DNA of 11,828 nt from Nitratiruptor sp. (GTDB lineage Bacteria > Campylobacterota > Campylobacteria > Campylobacterales > Nitratiruptoraceae). Below are positions 1 through 7,001 of this stretch, one piece after another (positions within the stretch are counted from its first letter, which is position 1; every line of letters begins with the position of its first letter). The translations under genes and the position numbers were made by a program. The notes under the pieces are model-generated. The model was given only the letters and a program-made list of their open reading frames with translations. It ran no database searches and was not told the DNA's origin. The stretch is from positions 1 to 11,828 of the forward strand of contig WGAX01000103.1 in the NCBI GenBank assembly GCA_015494595.1. The letters run 5' to 3'.

Positions 1-1
1 A

Positions 2-163
2 GATGAGTGGGAAGAGATTTATGATAATGGCAAATTTGAAGATGAGATTCAAAAGCTCTGCCCTAGATATAAAAAAGGATACCTCAAAAAATCTCAGCTC
101 AAAAACGTCTATGACTTTGCATACGAGTATGCAAGCGACAGCGGTAACGTACCAAGCTGTTAA
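2..163 (+). CDS. C-terminal fragment of an unidentified protein (5' end outside window)
   Basis: An open frame enters from the left edge and ends at TAA 161-163, giving the last 53 residues of a protein. The fragment is charged and lysine/aspartate/tyrosine-rich, with a cysteine at fragment position 20 (LCPRYKKGY) and a cysteine as the final residue (GNVPSC). This frame is preferred over the overlapping 3-212 ATG frame. It has a natural, soluble-protein-like composition and stops just before a hairpin, whereas the other frame runs through that hairpin into AT-rich non-coding DNA. I do not recognise the family. The two cysteines and the neighbourhood would fit an exported redox protein, but that is only a guess. 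Confidence 0.6.
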   Translation, partial: DEWEEIYDNGKFEDEIQKLCPRYKKGYLKKSQLKNVYDFAYEYASDSGNVPSC

Positions 164-167
164 TGGC

Positions 168-190
168 ACGGGGTTATGCCCCGTAAGTTT
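168..190 (+). terminator. Possible weak intrinsic terminator after the left-edge gene
   Basis: A perfect 6-bp GC-rich stem (ACGGGG, 168-173, with CCCCGT, 179-184) and a 5-nt loop lie 4 nt after the stop codon of the left-edge gene. They are followed by AAGTTTT and AT-rich DNA. The stem is short and the T-run is only four long and interrupted, so termination may be partial. The position between two genes supports the call. Confidence 0.55.
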
Positions 191-233
191 TAAATATAAT
201 AAAATATTATAATATGAATAATTTGAAACATCT

Positions 234-271
234 GAAACTTAAGTTTCCTTTAACTGCTATTCTACTATAAT
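234..271 (+). promoter_or_regulatory. Candidate promoter and palindromic operator of the DUF3373 gene
   Basis: A consensus TATAAT -10 box lies at 266-271, 37 nt upstream of the ATG at 309. No good -35 hexamer is visible, which is common for sigma-70 promoters in Campylobacterota. A perfect 14-bp palindrome (GAAACTTAAGTTTC, 234-247) covers the -35 region, where a repressor or activator would act. A further TGAAAC copy at 224-229 repeats the left half (233-238) at a 9-bp interval. The DNA from 191 to 232 is almost pure A/T and could serve as an UP-like or bent upstream region. Confidence 0.5.
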
Positions 272-308
272 GAAAACTACCAATCGAACAATCAAAGGAG
301 TCAAAACA

Positions 309-1877
309 ATGAAAAAAATGATAGCGATGTCTGTAGTTGCTGCTTTTGCAACTATGAGTTTTGCAAGCGGTAGTGCTGGTGGGGATGATTTAAGAGCTGA
401 GCTTGAGCAGCTCAAACGAGAGATTGCGGAGCTTAAGCAAGCGCAAGCAAAAATAAATCTCAAAGCTTTGAAAAAGCAGATTCGTGAGATCAAAGCACAC
501 GATGCAGGCGACAATATCAAGTGGAACGTAGATTTTCGTACTGCTTATGATGTAATTGGCTATAAATTCAAAAATGGTACAAGTAGTTGGAATGGTATAT
601 TCTCAAATAGACTCTGGCTAGGAATGGCATTTGCACCAACTAGCAACATAGTATTTAAAGGGTTGCTCAGCTACTACAAAGCTTATGGCCAAATGACCAA
701 TACTTTTGGTGCAAATTTTAACTATTTTGATTGGATAGTTAATGAAACACCAAATCCAAATGGTGAACTTCGCGTAAAAGAGGCTTATTGGTTATATTTG
801 GGGGATAGCTTTTTGGGAGCTGATATTCCATGGACTGCAAGCTTTGGTAGAAGGCCTGCTACTGATGGCTTGTTGGCTAACTATAGAGAAGATCAGAAAG
901 CAAAATCACCATTAGGGCATATTATCAATACCGAGTTTGATGGTGCTAGCTTCAAATTCAACCTAGAAAACGTAACTAGCATTCCAGGAATGTATTTTAA
1001 ACTCTGTATGGGGAGAGGAATGACGAATGCGAATGTACGCTACGCTTATATTCAACCAGGATTTGTATATGGCGTACAAAATCAGCTAATTGTGAGTGGC
1101 AGTGGAGCAGAATATACAAAAGTTCCTGGATATAGTAACACTGATTTAGCAGGATTTATTTTTGTACCATACGATGATGGACAGTATTCAGTCCATACTA
1201 CAGCTTTTAAAGCATGGAATTTGCCTGGTGTAGTATTTGCCAATGCTCCAATGATTGATACAAATGGTGATGGGCAGCCTGATGCTATGCAAGGAAATTT
1301 TGAGCAAGTAGGAAATCTGTATGGGGCAGCTATCAGTTTCTTAGCGCAAGGTATTGGTGATGGTATTAATGATGTGCTAGATGATACTAATGCGTTTATT
1401 AGTTTTGCATGGAGCAAGACAGATCCAAAAGGCAATAATCAAATGTTAGGTATGACTATACCAACACAAAATGGACCTATGGTAGTGGGTGCAGCTCCTG
1501 GAGAGAGCAAAACAGGAACATCTATCTATGTAGGAGCAAACTGGCCATGTCAACTCATCGAAGATGCTCGCATCGGTATCGAATATAATCATGGTAGCAA
1601 ATATTGGAGAAGCTTTACATATGCAGAAGACACTCTTGCTGGTAGCAAACTAGCAACAAGAGGTAATGCGTATGAAATTTGGCTTACTAAAGAGCTTATA
1701 GGTAAAACTCTTACCGCTCAACTACGCTATACCTATATGGATTATAAATATACAGGTAGCAATGGATTCTTTGCCAATGGTGGTACACCTATAAAAGTAG
1801 ATAGTCAACTTGGTACGATGTTCAATGCATTAGATAAAGCCCAAGATCTACGTCTCTATATCCGTTATAGATATTAA
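309..1877 (+). CDS. DUF3373-family outer-membrane beta-barrel (porin-like) protein
   Basis: This is a 522-residue exported protein. The ATG at 309 is chosen because AAAGGAG (294-300) lies 8 nt upstream; the longer frame from 270 would begin inside the -10 box. Residues 1-20 form a signal peptide (MKK, hydrophobic core, SFAS). Residues about 27-63 are a charged heptad-like coiled coil. The rest is rich in Gly, Asn and alternating aromatic residues, as in a beta-barrel, and the chain ends in an aromatic-rich strand (LYIRYRY) like a BAM recognition signal. The segments DFRTAYDVIGY and SNRLWLGMAF match my memory of DUF3373, a family of Campylobacterota and related sulfur/iron bacteria with no firm function. 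A DTNGDGQPD loop (317-325) resembles a calcium-binding loop. The gene has its own promoter region, and the signalling genes follow 38 nt downstream. A role as a porin or surface sensor of the system is inferred. Confidence 0.8.
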   Translation: MKKMIAMSVVAAFATMSFASGSAGGDDLRAELEQLKREIAELKQAQAKINLKALKKQIREIKAHDAGDNIKWNVDFRTAYDVIGYKFKNGTSSWNGIFSNRLWLGMAFAPTSNIVFKGLLSYYKAYGQMTNTFGANFNYFDWIVNETPNPNGELRVKEAYWLYLGDSFLGADIPWTASFGRRPATDGLLANYREDQKAKSPLGHIINTEFDGASFKFNLENVTSIPGMYFKLCMGRGMTNANVRYAYIQPGFVYGVQNQLIVSGSGAEYTKVPGYSNTDLAGFIFVPYDDGQYSVHTTAFKAWNLPGVVFANAPMIDTNGDGQPDAMQGNFEQVGNLYGAAISFLAQGIGDGINDVLDDTNAFISFAWSKTDPKGNNQMLGMTIPTQNGPMVVGAAPGESKTGTSIYVGANWPCQLIEDARIGIEYNHGSKYWRSFTYAEDTLAGSKLATRGNAYEIWLTKELIGKTLTAQLRYTYMDYKYTGSNGFFANGGTPIKVDSQLGTMFNALDKAQDLRLYIRYRY

Positions 1878-1904
1878 TTATATGCCGCTTTGTGCGGCAT
1901 ATAA
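1878..1904 (+). promoter_or_regulatory. Perfect 11-bp-stem hairpin between DUF3373 gene and sensor gene
   Basis: TTATATGCCGC (1878-1888) pairs perfectly with GCGGCATATAA (1894-1904) around a TTTGT loop. The stem starts on the base after the DUF3373 stop codon and ends one base before the AAGGAG of the next gene. No T-tract follows on either strand, so it is not a classical Rho-independent terminator. Known roles for such structures include 3'-end protection of the upstream message, an RNase processing boundary, or partial attenuation that keeps the sensor genes below the abundant porin. Which applies cannot be read from the sequence. Confidence 0.6.
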
Positions 1905-1915
1905 GAAGGAGAGAA

Positions 1916-3007
1916 TTGCGAAAATTTCTGATTTTGCTTCTTTTTCTCACATCAATCGCCGCAGGAATACTTCTATATATCATCTCTTTGAACATCGAAA
2001 AAAACAGAGAAGAAGAGATAGCCGACACTATAAAAAACTATTTTGATAAACAGATCAACAAACAGAAAAGCCAAGCTTTGATGCTTGCGATTTTGCTTGC
2101 ACAAAATGAGGCTTTGAAAAACGCACTTTTGGATATAGATGAAGAGAAGGGGCATCAGATCCTTTACGATGCTTTGCAAACGCTCAAAAAATATACCCCA
2201 ATCGAGGGAGTTAGGGCGCAGGTCATCGCAAAGGATTTGACCATATTTGCTAGAAGCTGGGATAAAGAGTTTAGTGGGATGCCAATTGAAGGATTTCGTA
2301 AAGACCTCTCCAACTTCAAGATCACAAAACCAAAGGTCTCTATAGAAGCTGGTAGACTCCTTACAATCAAAGCCACCGCCCCTGTGAAAAACAGATACAA
2401 AATCATTGGATATATGGAAATAATCGTTCTTTTTGAGCCACTTACGAACATCCTTCGCAAGAAGGGCATAGAACTTTTTGTATTGATGGATAGTAACTAT
2501 CTTGATGTGGCAACTCTAATGCGAGAAAATCCGACAATTGGCTCTTATGTAGTAAGCAATAGAAACTACAACAAGCCACTCCTTATCTACTTAAAAAGAA
2601 ATCTTAAGTTTATTGAAGATGATGTCAGCAGTGATAGTAATTATCTTTTTATTACAAAGCCGATGCTTAATAGCCAAGGAGATAGGCTTGGAGTCTATGT
2701 GATGGTATTTGCTAAGGAGCAGATAAGAAAATTGGAGCCTTTTAGCAAGCCTTTATCGCTATTTTTGGATATAGATGATGATGCATTAAGAGATATTATT
2801 ATGATTTGGGAGCATCCAGAGGGAAGCTTTCGGGCTGTTTATGATAAAAGTGTCGTAGAGTTTTTGAGTAAAACGAAGGATAGTGAATTGAGAAAAGAGT
2901 TTGAATTGGAGGCTAGGCAGATTTTACAAAACTACTCCAAAGAGGAGCTTATCGATATTATTATCAATAGATACAAAGCAGATCCAAAACGTGGAGCTAT
3001 TCGATGA
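1916..3007 (+). CDS. Membrane-anchored Cache-type periplasmic sensor protein without output domain
   Basis: This is a 363-residue protein read from TTG 1916, with AAGGAG (1906-1911) 4 nt upstream. An upstream in-frame GTG at 1892 lies in the loop of a hairpin and has no ribosome-binding site. Residues 4-25 form one transmembrane segment. The remaining roughly 335 residues carry no further membrane span, so they should face the periplasm. A long helix (about 27-60) leads into a region with FARSWD (111-116) followed by a G(M/L)P-type turn and RKDL. This pattern is familiar from double-Cache ligand-binding domains of chemoreceptors and kinases. The C-terminal part (about 280-363) is helical, charged and unassigned. 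No kinase, HAMP, MCP or GGDEF domain is present. Its stop overlaps the response-regulator start by 4 nt (ATGA), so the two are translationally coupled. I infer that it presents a ligand signal to the neighbouring kinase. The Cache assignment is from motif memory. Confidence 0.7.
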   Translation: MRKFLILLLFLTSIAAGILLYIISLNIEKNREEEIADTIKNYFDKQINKQKSQALMLAILLAQNEALKNALLDIDEEKGHQILYDALQTLKKYTPIEGVRAQVIAKDLTIFARSWDKEFSGMPIEGFRKDLSNFKITKPKVSIEAGRLLTIKATAPVKNRYKIIGYMEIIVLFEPLTNILRKKGIELFVLMDSNYLDVATLMRENPTIGSYVVSNRNYNKPLLIYLKRNLKFIEDDVSSDSNYLFITKPMLNSQGDRLGVYVMVFAKEQIRKLEPFSKPLSLFLDIDDDALRDIIMIWEHPEGSFRAVYDKSVVEFLSKTKDSELRKEFELEARQILQNYSKEELIDIIINRYKADPKRGAIR

Positions 3008-3660
3008 GGATTTTGATACTTGAAGATGAGTATGCGTTGCGCATAAGTATTGAGGAGTTTTTGGAGGATTTGGGGTTTGAAGTGAAAGGGTTTGAGAGAG
3101 GGGATGATTTTTTGGACGAGCTTTACAACCAAAGTTATGACATTATTTTGCTCGATGTGAAAGTGCCAGGCATTAATGGGTTTGAGCTTTTAAAAGAGCT
3201 TAGAAGTGCCGGTAATCAGATTCCAGCAATTTTTGTAACATCTATGACACATGTGGATGATTTGGCAAAAGGGTTTGAACTAGGGTGTTGCGATTATATA
3301 AAGAAGCCTTTTGATCTTAAAGAGTTGGAAGTGAGACTGCGCAATGTGCTAAGAAGAGAGTGTTTCGCATCAAAGCAAGATATTGTGGAACTTGGTAGAG
3401 GATACAGATACGATGTAGCAAAAATGCAACTGTTGTGCGATGGTAAAGAGATTGCACTGACAAAACAAGAGAAGAAAATTTTGGAGCTACTCATAAAAAA
3501 TCGCGGCAGTGTGGTGAGTTTGGAGCATTTTTGCGAGGAAGTGTGGGGAGAGTATGTGGATAGTGCCAATGTGCGGGTGCATATCAATAAGCTGCGCAAA
3601 AAGCTGGACAAAGAGTTGATTCAAAATGTTCATGGATTAGGATATAAGCTTGTTACTTGA
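3004..3660 (+). CDS. OmpR/PhoB-family response regulator
   Basis: This 218-residue protein has a receiver domain (1-118) with acidic pocket E7/D8, phosphoacceptor D51 (ILLDVKVPG), switch threonine T79 (FVTS) and conserved lysine K101 (KKPF). A winged-helix DNA-binding domain follows (about 128-217), with a recognition helix around VRVHINKLRKKL (190-201) and the usual wing ending HGLGYKL. All catalytic residues are present, so it should be phosphorylated by the adjacent kinase and bind DNA as a dimer on direct repeats. It overlaps the sensor gene by 4 nt upstream and the kinase gene by 11 nt downstream. Likely targets are the operon's own region and the sox promoter, where a direct-repeat site is visible at 4819-4836. 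The target is inferred. Confidence 0.93.
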   Translation: MRILILEDEYALRISIEEFLEDLGFEVKGFERGDDFLDELYNQSYDIILLDVKVPGINGFELLKELRSAGNQIPAIFVTSMTHVDDLAKGFELGCCDYIKKPFDLKELEVRLRNVLRRECFASKQDIVELGRGYRYDVAKMQLLCDGKEIALTKQEKKILELLIKNRGSVVSLEHFCEEVWGEYVDSANVRVHINKLRKKLDKELIQNVHGLGYKLVT

Positions 3661-4804
3661 TGCTAAACGCTACGCCATTAAGTATGCTTTCTTCTATACC
3701 GCGATTATCGCCATGATCCTCTTTGTGCCCCTATTTGTCTATACTTCTTTGGTTTTTGATATCAATGAAGCAAAAAACAAAAAGGAGTTGCAAAGGATAG
3801 GGCTTAAAATTATCTCCAAGATGGAGGAGTATAATAATGAAGGAACTTTTGTCTATCCAAGATTCTCGCTCTACACTTCGGGACTTTATGATGAGAATTT
3901 TCATCCAATTTTTACGCTGCTCGATTTCACACCAAAAAGCTTTAAACCAGGATATCATATTGATGGCAAAAAGCGTTATGTCATCATCCATCTGCCAAGG
4001 GATCGCTATTTTCACGCAAGCTATTTGATCGTTGCAAAAGAGTTCGATCCTTGGCAGATTTATAGGGCGAGTATTGGTATAGGGATTGGTATCATTGCGA
4101 TATTGCTACTCTTTTCCTATGTGGTGCTCAAAAACTTTAGCGCTCCATTTGAAAAGATCAACCAAGCCCTTGATAACTTCATCAAAGACTCGATGCACGA
4201 AATCAACACACCCCTTGCTATTATAAGTGTCAATGTAGATATGATTACAAGGAAAATGGGAGAAAACAAACATTTTCATCGCATCAAAGCGGCTGCCAAA
4301 ACATTGGCAAATATCTACAACGATATGGACTACCTCATCAAAAAAGATAAGATCGAATATAAAAAAGAGCGCATCGATTTGAGTAAATTTTTGCAAGATC
4401 GGGTAGAGTATTTTCAAGAGATTGCAAATTTGCGCAATATCATTATCAAAGTTGTCATAGAGCCAGATATATTTTTATATATGAATAGGGTGAAACTGCA
4501 AAGAGTCGTCGACAATACCCTCTCCAATGCCATTAAATACTCTAAAGAGAATGAAAAAATTAAGGTATATTTGAAAAAAAATAGCGACACAGCGATCCTT
4601 GCCATCAAAGATTACGGTATTGGCATAGAAAATCCTCAGAAAATTTTCGATCGCTACTACAGAGAAGACATAGACAAAGGTGGATTTGGCATAGGGCTTA
4701 ATATTGTCAAAAACATTATCGATGAAGAAGGAATTACTCTTAAAGTTGTCTCCAAGCCCGCTAAGGGAGCTGCTTTTATCTACTACTTCAAAATAACTGC
4801 ATAG
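3650..4804 (+). CDS. Sensor histidine kinase (HisKA/HATPase type, no HAMP)
   Basis: This 384-residue inner-membrane kinase is read from TTG 3650, with AGGA (3639-3642) 7 nt upstream and inside the regulator gene. The out-of-frame ATG at 3660 leads nowhere. Two transmembrane segments (about 13-37 and 139-160) enclose a small periplasmic domain of about 100 residues. Phosphoacceptor H183 lies in SMHEINTPLA. The ATP-binding domain shows the N box (DNTLSNAIKY, 288-297), G1 box (DYGIG, 321-325), F box (IFDRYY) and G2 box (GGFGIGL, 344-350). Only about 20 residues separate TM2 from the H box, so there is no HAMP or PAS domain. The small periplasmic domain, together with the separate Cache sensor two genes upstream, suggests that the kinase takes its input from that partner. 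The kinase function is clear; the partner is inferred. Confidence 0.92.
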   Translation: MLLDAKRYAIKYAFFYTAIIAMILFVPLFVYTSLVFDINEAKNKKELQRIGLKIISKMEEYNNEGTFVYPRFSLYTSGLYDENFHPIFTLLDFTPKSFKPGYHIDGKKRYVIIHLPRDRYFHASYLIVAKEFDPWQIYRASIGIGIGIIAILLLFSYVVLKNFSAPFEKINQALDNFIKDSMHEINTPLAIISVNVDMITRKMGENKHFHRIKAAAKTLANIYNDMDYLIKKDKIEYKKERIDLSKFLQDRVEYFQEIANLRNIIIKVVIEPDIFLYMNRVKLQRVVDNTLSNAIKYSKENEKIKVYLKKNSDTAILAIKDYGIGIENPQKIFDRYYREDIDKGGFGIGLNIVKNIIDEEGITLKVVSKPAKGAAFIYYFKITA

Positions 4805-4818
4805 CTCGATAAATAATT

Positions 4819-4850
4819 TTTACAAATTTTTTACATTTGCTCGTTACGAT
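4819..4850 (+). promoter_or_regulatory. Candidate sox-operon promoter with PhoB/OmpR-like direct repeats
   Basis: TTTACAA (4819-4825), a 4-bp spacer ATTT, and TTTACAT (4830-4836) form two 7-bp direct repeats with 11-bp periodicity. This is the layout of sites for OmpR/PhoB-family regulators. A possible -10 box, TACGAT, follows at 4845-4850, about 27 nt before the soxX ATG. No canonical -35 spacing is available, as expected for a promoter that depends on an activator. No terminator hairpin is visible between the kinase stop (4804) and this site, so read-through from the signalling genes is also possible. AT-rich DNA can give such repeats by chance. Confidence 0.42.
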
Positions 4851-4876
4851 TTGGTATCTCGAAAAAAGGAGTGCCA

Positions 4877-5419
4877 ATGAAGCGAGTCGCAGTTGTTGCG
4901 CTTTGTGCTTTGGCTACGCTTATGGCCAAAGATTACAAAAGCGTAATCGAGTCGCCAGATGCGACAAAAATTTTGCAAAAAGATAGGTTGCCTCCAGCCA
5001 AGCGCTATACTATGCCAAAGAACTGTATCACAACCGATCCTTTGGCGATAGCTAGAGGCAAATATATCTTTCACAACCTCAATGGCAAAAAAGCCAAAAC
5101 CAAGCCTCCTAAAGGATTGGCAAAATATGTGGTAGTGGGTGGCAAGAAAAAGCCCAAGCAGTATGGCAACTGCGTAGCCTGCCACAATATCGAAGGAGCA
5201 AAAGGGCCCGGCAATATAGGGCCCGATCTACACAACTACAAAAAGCACTTTATCGATAGCGGGGTAAGAAGCTATCAATATGTCTATCAGCAAATTGCTG
5301 ATGCAAGGGTACATATTCCAAACACCCATATGACGATTAATCTCACTACAAAACTTTTTACCCCACAAGAGATATGTGAGATTACTTCCTATGTAGTAAG
5401 CCAAAAGAAGGAGAAATGA
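4877..5419 (+). CDS. soxX: SoxX, monohaem c-type cytochrome of the SoxXA complex
   Basis: The protein has 180 residues from ATG 4877, with AAGGAG (4866-4871) 5 nt upstream; a GTG at 4871 overlaps that site and is rejected. Residues 1-17 are a Sec signal peptide ending LMA. A single haem site CVACH (99-103) and the following G-NIGPDL segment are typical of SoxX. M152 in NTHMTIN is the likely distal haem ligand. A lysine-rich stretch (about 71-96) precedes the haem motif. C50 and C167 are not part of the haem site and could form a disulfide. With SoxA it forms the periplasmic enzyme that oxidatively couples thiosulfate to SoxY and passes electrons onward. It is the first gene of the sox run, and its stop overlaps the soxY start codon by one base. 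Confidence 0.93.
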   Translation: MKRVAVVALCALATLMAKDYKSVIESPDATKILQKDRLPPAKRYTMPKNCITTDPLAIARGKYIFHNLNGKKAKTKPPKGLAKYVVVGGKKKPKQYGNCVACHNIEGAKGPGNIGPDLHNYKKHFIDSGVRSYQYVYQQIADARVHIPNTHMTINLTTKLFTPQEICEITSYVVSQKKEK

Positions 5420-5880
5420 TGAAAAGAAGAAGTTTTTTGAAAGGTTTGGGAGCGATTCCTGTAGTTATGAGTGTTGGCTCACTCTCTCTTATGGCTAAAG
5501 ATAGTAAAAAGCCAAAGAGCAAGAACGCAATAAGTTTCAAAAAAGCCTTGGAAGTCGTTACCAATGGCAAAGGAGCAAAAGAGAGCGACAAAGTAAAACT
5601 TATAGTCCCAGAGATTGCAGAAAACGGTGCGGTAGTGCCTGTGAAAGTAAATGTAGATGAGCCTATAGAAAACGTCAAATCGATTCATATTCTCACTACC
5701 AAAAACTCCAACGCTAGAAGTGCAGATGTCTTTTTGAGTCCAAGAAACGGCAAAGCCTATTTCGCAACGCGCATCAAGCTAGGAGGTACTCAAGAGGTGG
5801 TAGCAGTGGCGGTATTAAAGAGCGGAAGAGCCATTATGGCTAAAAAGCCTGTCAAAGTAACAATTGGCGGATGTGGATAA
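5419..5880 (+). CDS. soxY: SoxY, sulfur-substrate carrier subunit
   Basis: The 153-residue protein is read from ATG 5419, 5 nt after AAGGAG (5408-5413). The ATG at 5416 is only 2 nt from that site and would add one Met. A twin-arginine signal (KRRSFLKG, then a hydrophobic stretch to about residue 25) sends it, folded with SoxZ, through the Tat pathway. The chain ends in the diagnostic swinging arm TIGGCG, whose cysteine (C152) carries the thiosulfate-derived sulfur as a thioester-like conjugate during the Sox cycle. The body is a small immunoglobulin-like fold. It overlaps soxX by one base and lies 10 nt before soxZ, consistent with equal expression of the heterodimer. Confidence 0.95.
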   Translation: MKRRSFLKGLGAIPVVMSVGSLSLMAKDSKKPKSKNAISFKKALEVVTNGKGAKESDKVKLIVPEIAENGAVVPVKVNVDEPIENVKSIHILTTKNSNARSADVFLSPRNGKAYFATRIKLGGTQEVVAVAVLKSGRAIMAKKPVKVTIGGCG

Positions 5881-5890
5881 GGAGGAGATG

Positions 5891-6226
5891 ATGGCAAAAA
5901 GAAAATCAATTATCAAAATAAAACCAAGAAAATACAAAGTGGGCGATGTAGTCAAAGTCGATTTTATCGTGATCCATCCTATGGAGACGGGAATGAGAAA
6001 AGATAAAAAGACCGGCAAAATCAAGCCTATGCACTATATCAATGAGGTGAAGTTCTATTTTAATGATGAGCTTTTTACCACAATTTTACCATGGGAAACG
6101 GTATCGACTAACCCATACTTTTCGATAAATATGAAAGTGACGGGTCCTGGCGTGATCAAAGTAGTCTATAAAGATAATCTTGGCGAAGTGAATGAGAAAA
6201 GCAAAAAAGTAAAGCCAAAAGGATAA
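5891..6226 (+). CDS. soxZ: SoxZ, partner of SoxY
   Basis: The 111-residue protein is read from ATG 5891, 5 nt after AAGGAGG (5879-5885), a site that overlaps the soxY stop. An ATG at 5888 and an upstream TTG at 5864 are in frame but badly placed. There is no signal peptide, as expected for SoxZ, which is exported by the Tat pathway bound to SoxY. The family signature is clear: a basic N-terminus, IHPMETGMRKD, a YINEVKFYFND strand, a TNPYFSI segment, and a VYKDNLGE turn near the end. It scaffolds SoxY so that the SoxY cysteine arm can visit SoxXA and SoxB. The soxA start lies 3 nt after the stop. Confidence 0.95.
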   Translation: MAKRKSIIKIKPRKYKVGDVVKVDFIVIHPMETGMRKDKKTGKIKPMHYINEVKFYFNDELFTTILPWETVSTNPYFSINMKVTGPGVIKVVYKDNLGEVNEKSKKVKPKG

Positions 6227-6229
6227 GCT

Positions 6230-6997
6230 ATGAAAAAGATGATCTCTATAGCGCTTGTTTTGGCTTTAGGTGTAGCTGTGGTGGCTGAGGAGAAGTTGAG
6301 TATGACTGAGGCCGACAGAGCGCTTTATCAAGAGATGTTAGAGAATAACCCTGCTGATATTTTCGTGGAAGAGGGTGCGGAGCTACTGGATGAGCTAGGA
6401 GGAGAGGAGGCGCTAGCCAAATTTTTGGGTGTTAAAGAGGAGGATTTGCCAAGATATATCGCCACTTTCCCGCGCTATATCGACAAAATCGGGATGGTAG
6501 TGGCTTTGGATCAGATGTTGCAAGCTTTTATGTACGATCAGGGCAAAAAGCCCTATAAACTTAAATCAAGCGAAATGGATGCTTTGGCCGCGTTTGTGAA
6601 ATCTTTGGCAAATGGTGAGAAAATCGCTATTGATGTTAATGCCAATGAACATATGCAAAAAGCCTACGAACTTGGTAAAGAGATGTTTGAGCTTAGACGT
6701 GGCAAAAGAGGGCTTTCATGCAATAGTTGCCATAGTCCAGATGTGGTGGGAATGCGGCTTAGAATGCAGATATTGCCAAATTTAGGTGATCCAAAAGTAA
6801 AAGCCGCAGCAACCTGGCCAGCCTACAGGATGACAAAGGGCAAGATGTTTACCTTGCAAAAGCGCTTTCAACAGTGCATGAAAAATGCACTTTTGGCAAA
6901 ACTGCCTCTTGGAAGCCCACAAATGGTAGCGCTTGAAGTGTATGTGACTAATATGGCTAAGGGGCAAGAGATCCATATTCCTGGTCTAAAAAGGTAG
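6230..6997 (+). CDS. soxA: SoxA, single-haem c-type cytochrome of the SoxXA complex
   Basis: The protein has 255 residues from ATG 6230, with AAAGGA 6 nt upstream. Residues 1-19 are a Sec signal peptide. The C-terminal cytochrome domain has one haem site, CNSCH (164-168), and the active-site cysteine C216 in RFQQCMKNA, which in SoxA is the modified haem ligand where thiosulfate is attached to SoxY. The N-terminal half (about 24-130) keeps the outline of the first cytochrome domain (LPRYIATFPRYID, later LKSSEMDALAAFVKSLANG) but contains no cysteine at all. It therefore lacks the first haem of diheme SoxA proteins. The gene is tightly packed between soxZ (3 nt) and soxB (4 nt). Confidence 0.95.
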   Translation: MKKMISIALVLALGVAVVAEEKLSMTEADRALYQEMLENNPADIFVEEGAELLDELGGEEALAKFLGVKEEDLPRYIATFPRYIDKIGMVVALDQMLQAFMYDQGKKPYKLKSSEMDALAAFVKSLANGEKIAIDVNANEHMQKAYELGKEMFELRRGKRGLSCNSCHSPDVVGMRLRMQILPNLGDPKVKAAATWPAYRMTKGKMFTLQKRFQQCMKNALLAKLPLGSPQMVALEVYVTNMAKGQEIHIPGLKR

Positions 6998-7001
6998 TGT
7001 T

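Noticed and set aside
3..212. Open frame from ATG 3 of 69 residues
   Set aside because: It runs through the GC hairpin and into AT-rich DNA. The frame ending at 163 has a better protein composition and stop position.
204..215. AT-only 12-bp palindrome ATATTATAATAT
   Set aside because: It lies in nearly pure A/T DNA, where such palindromes are expected by chance.
1878..1904. Hairpin as a Rho-independent terminator
   Set aside because: No run of T follows on either strand, and the next ribosome-binding site abuts the stem. It is listed as a regulatory hairpin instead.
4844..5185. 113-residue minus-strand open frame over the soxX start
   Set aside because: It covers the soxX promoter and signal peptide in antisense and has no recognisable features.
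5203..5225. Two GGGCCC copies 16 bp apart in soxX
   Set aside because: They encode the conserved KGPGNIGPDL segment after the haem motif, so protein constraint explains them.
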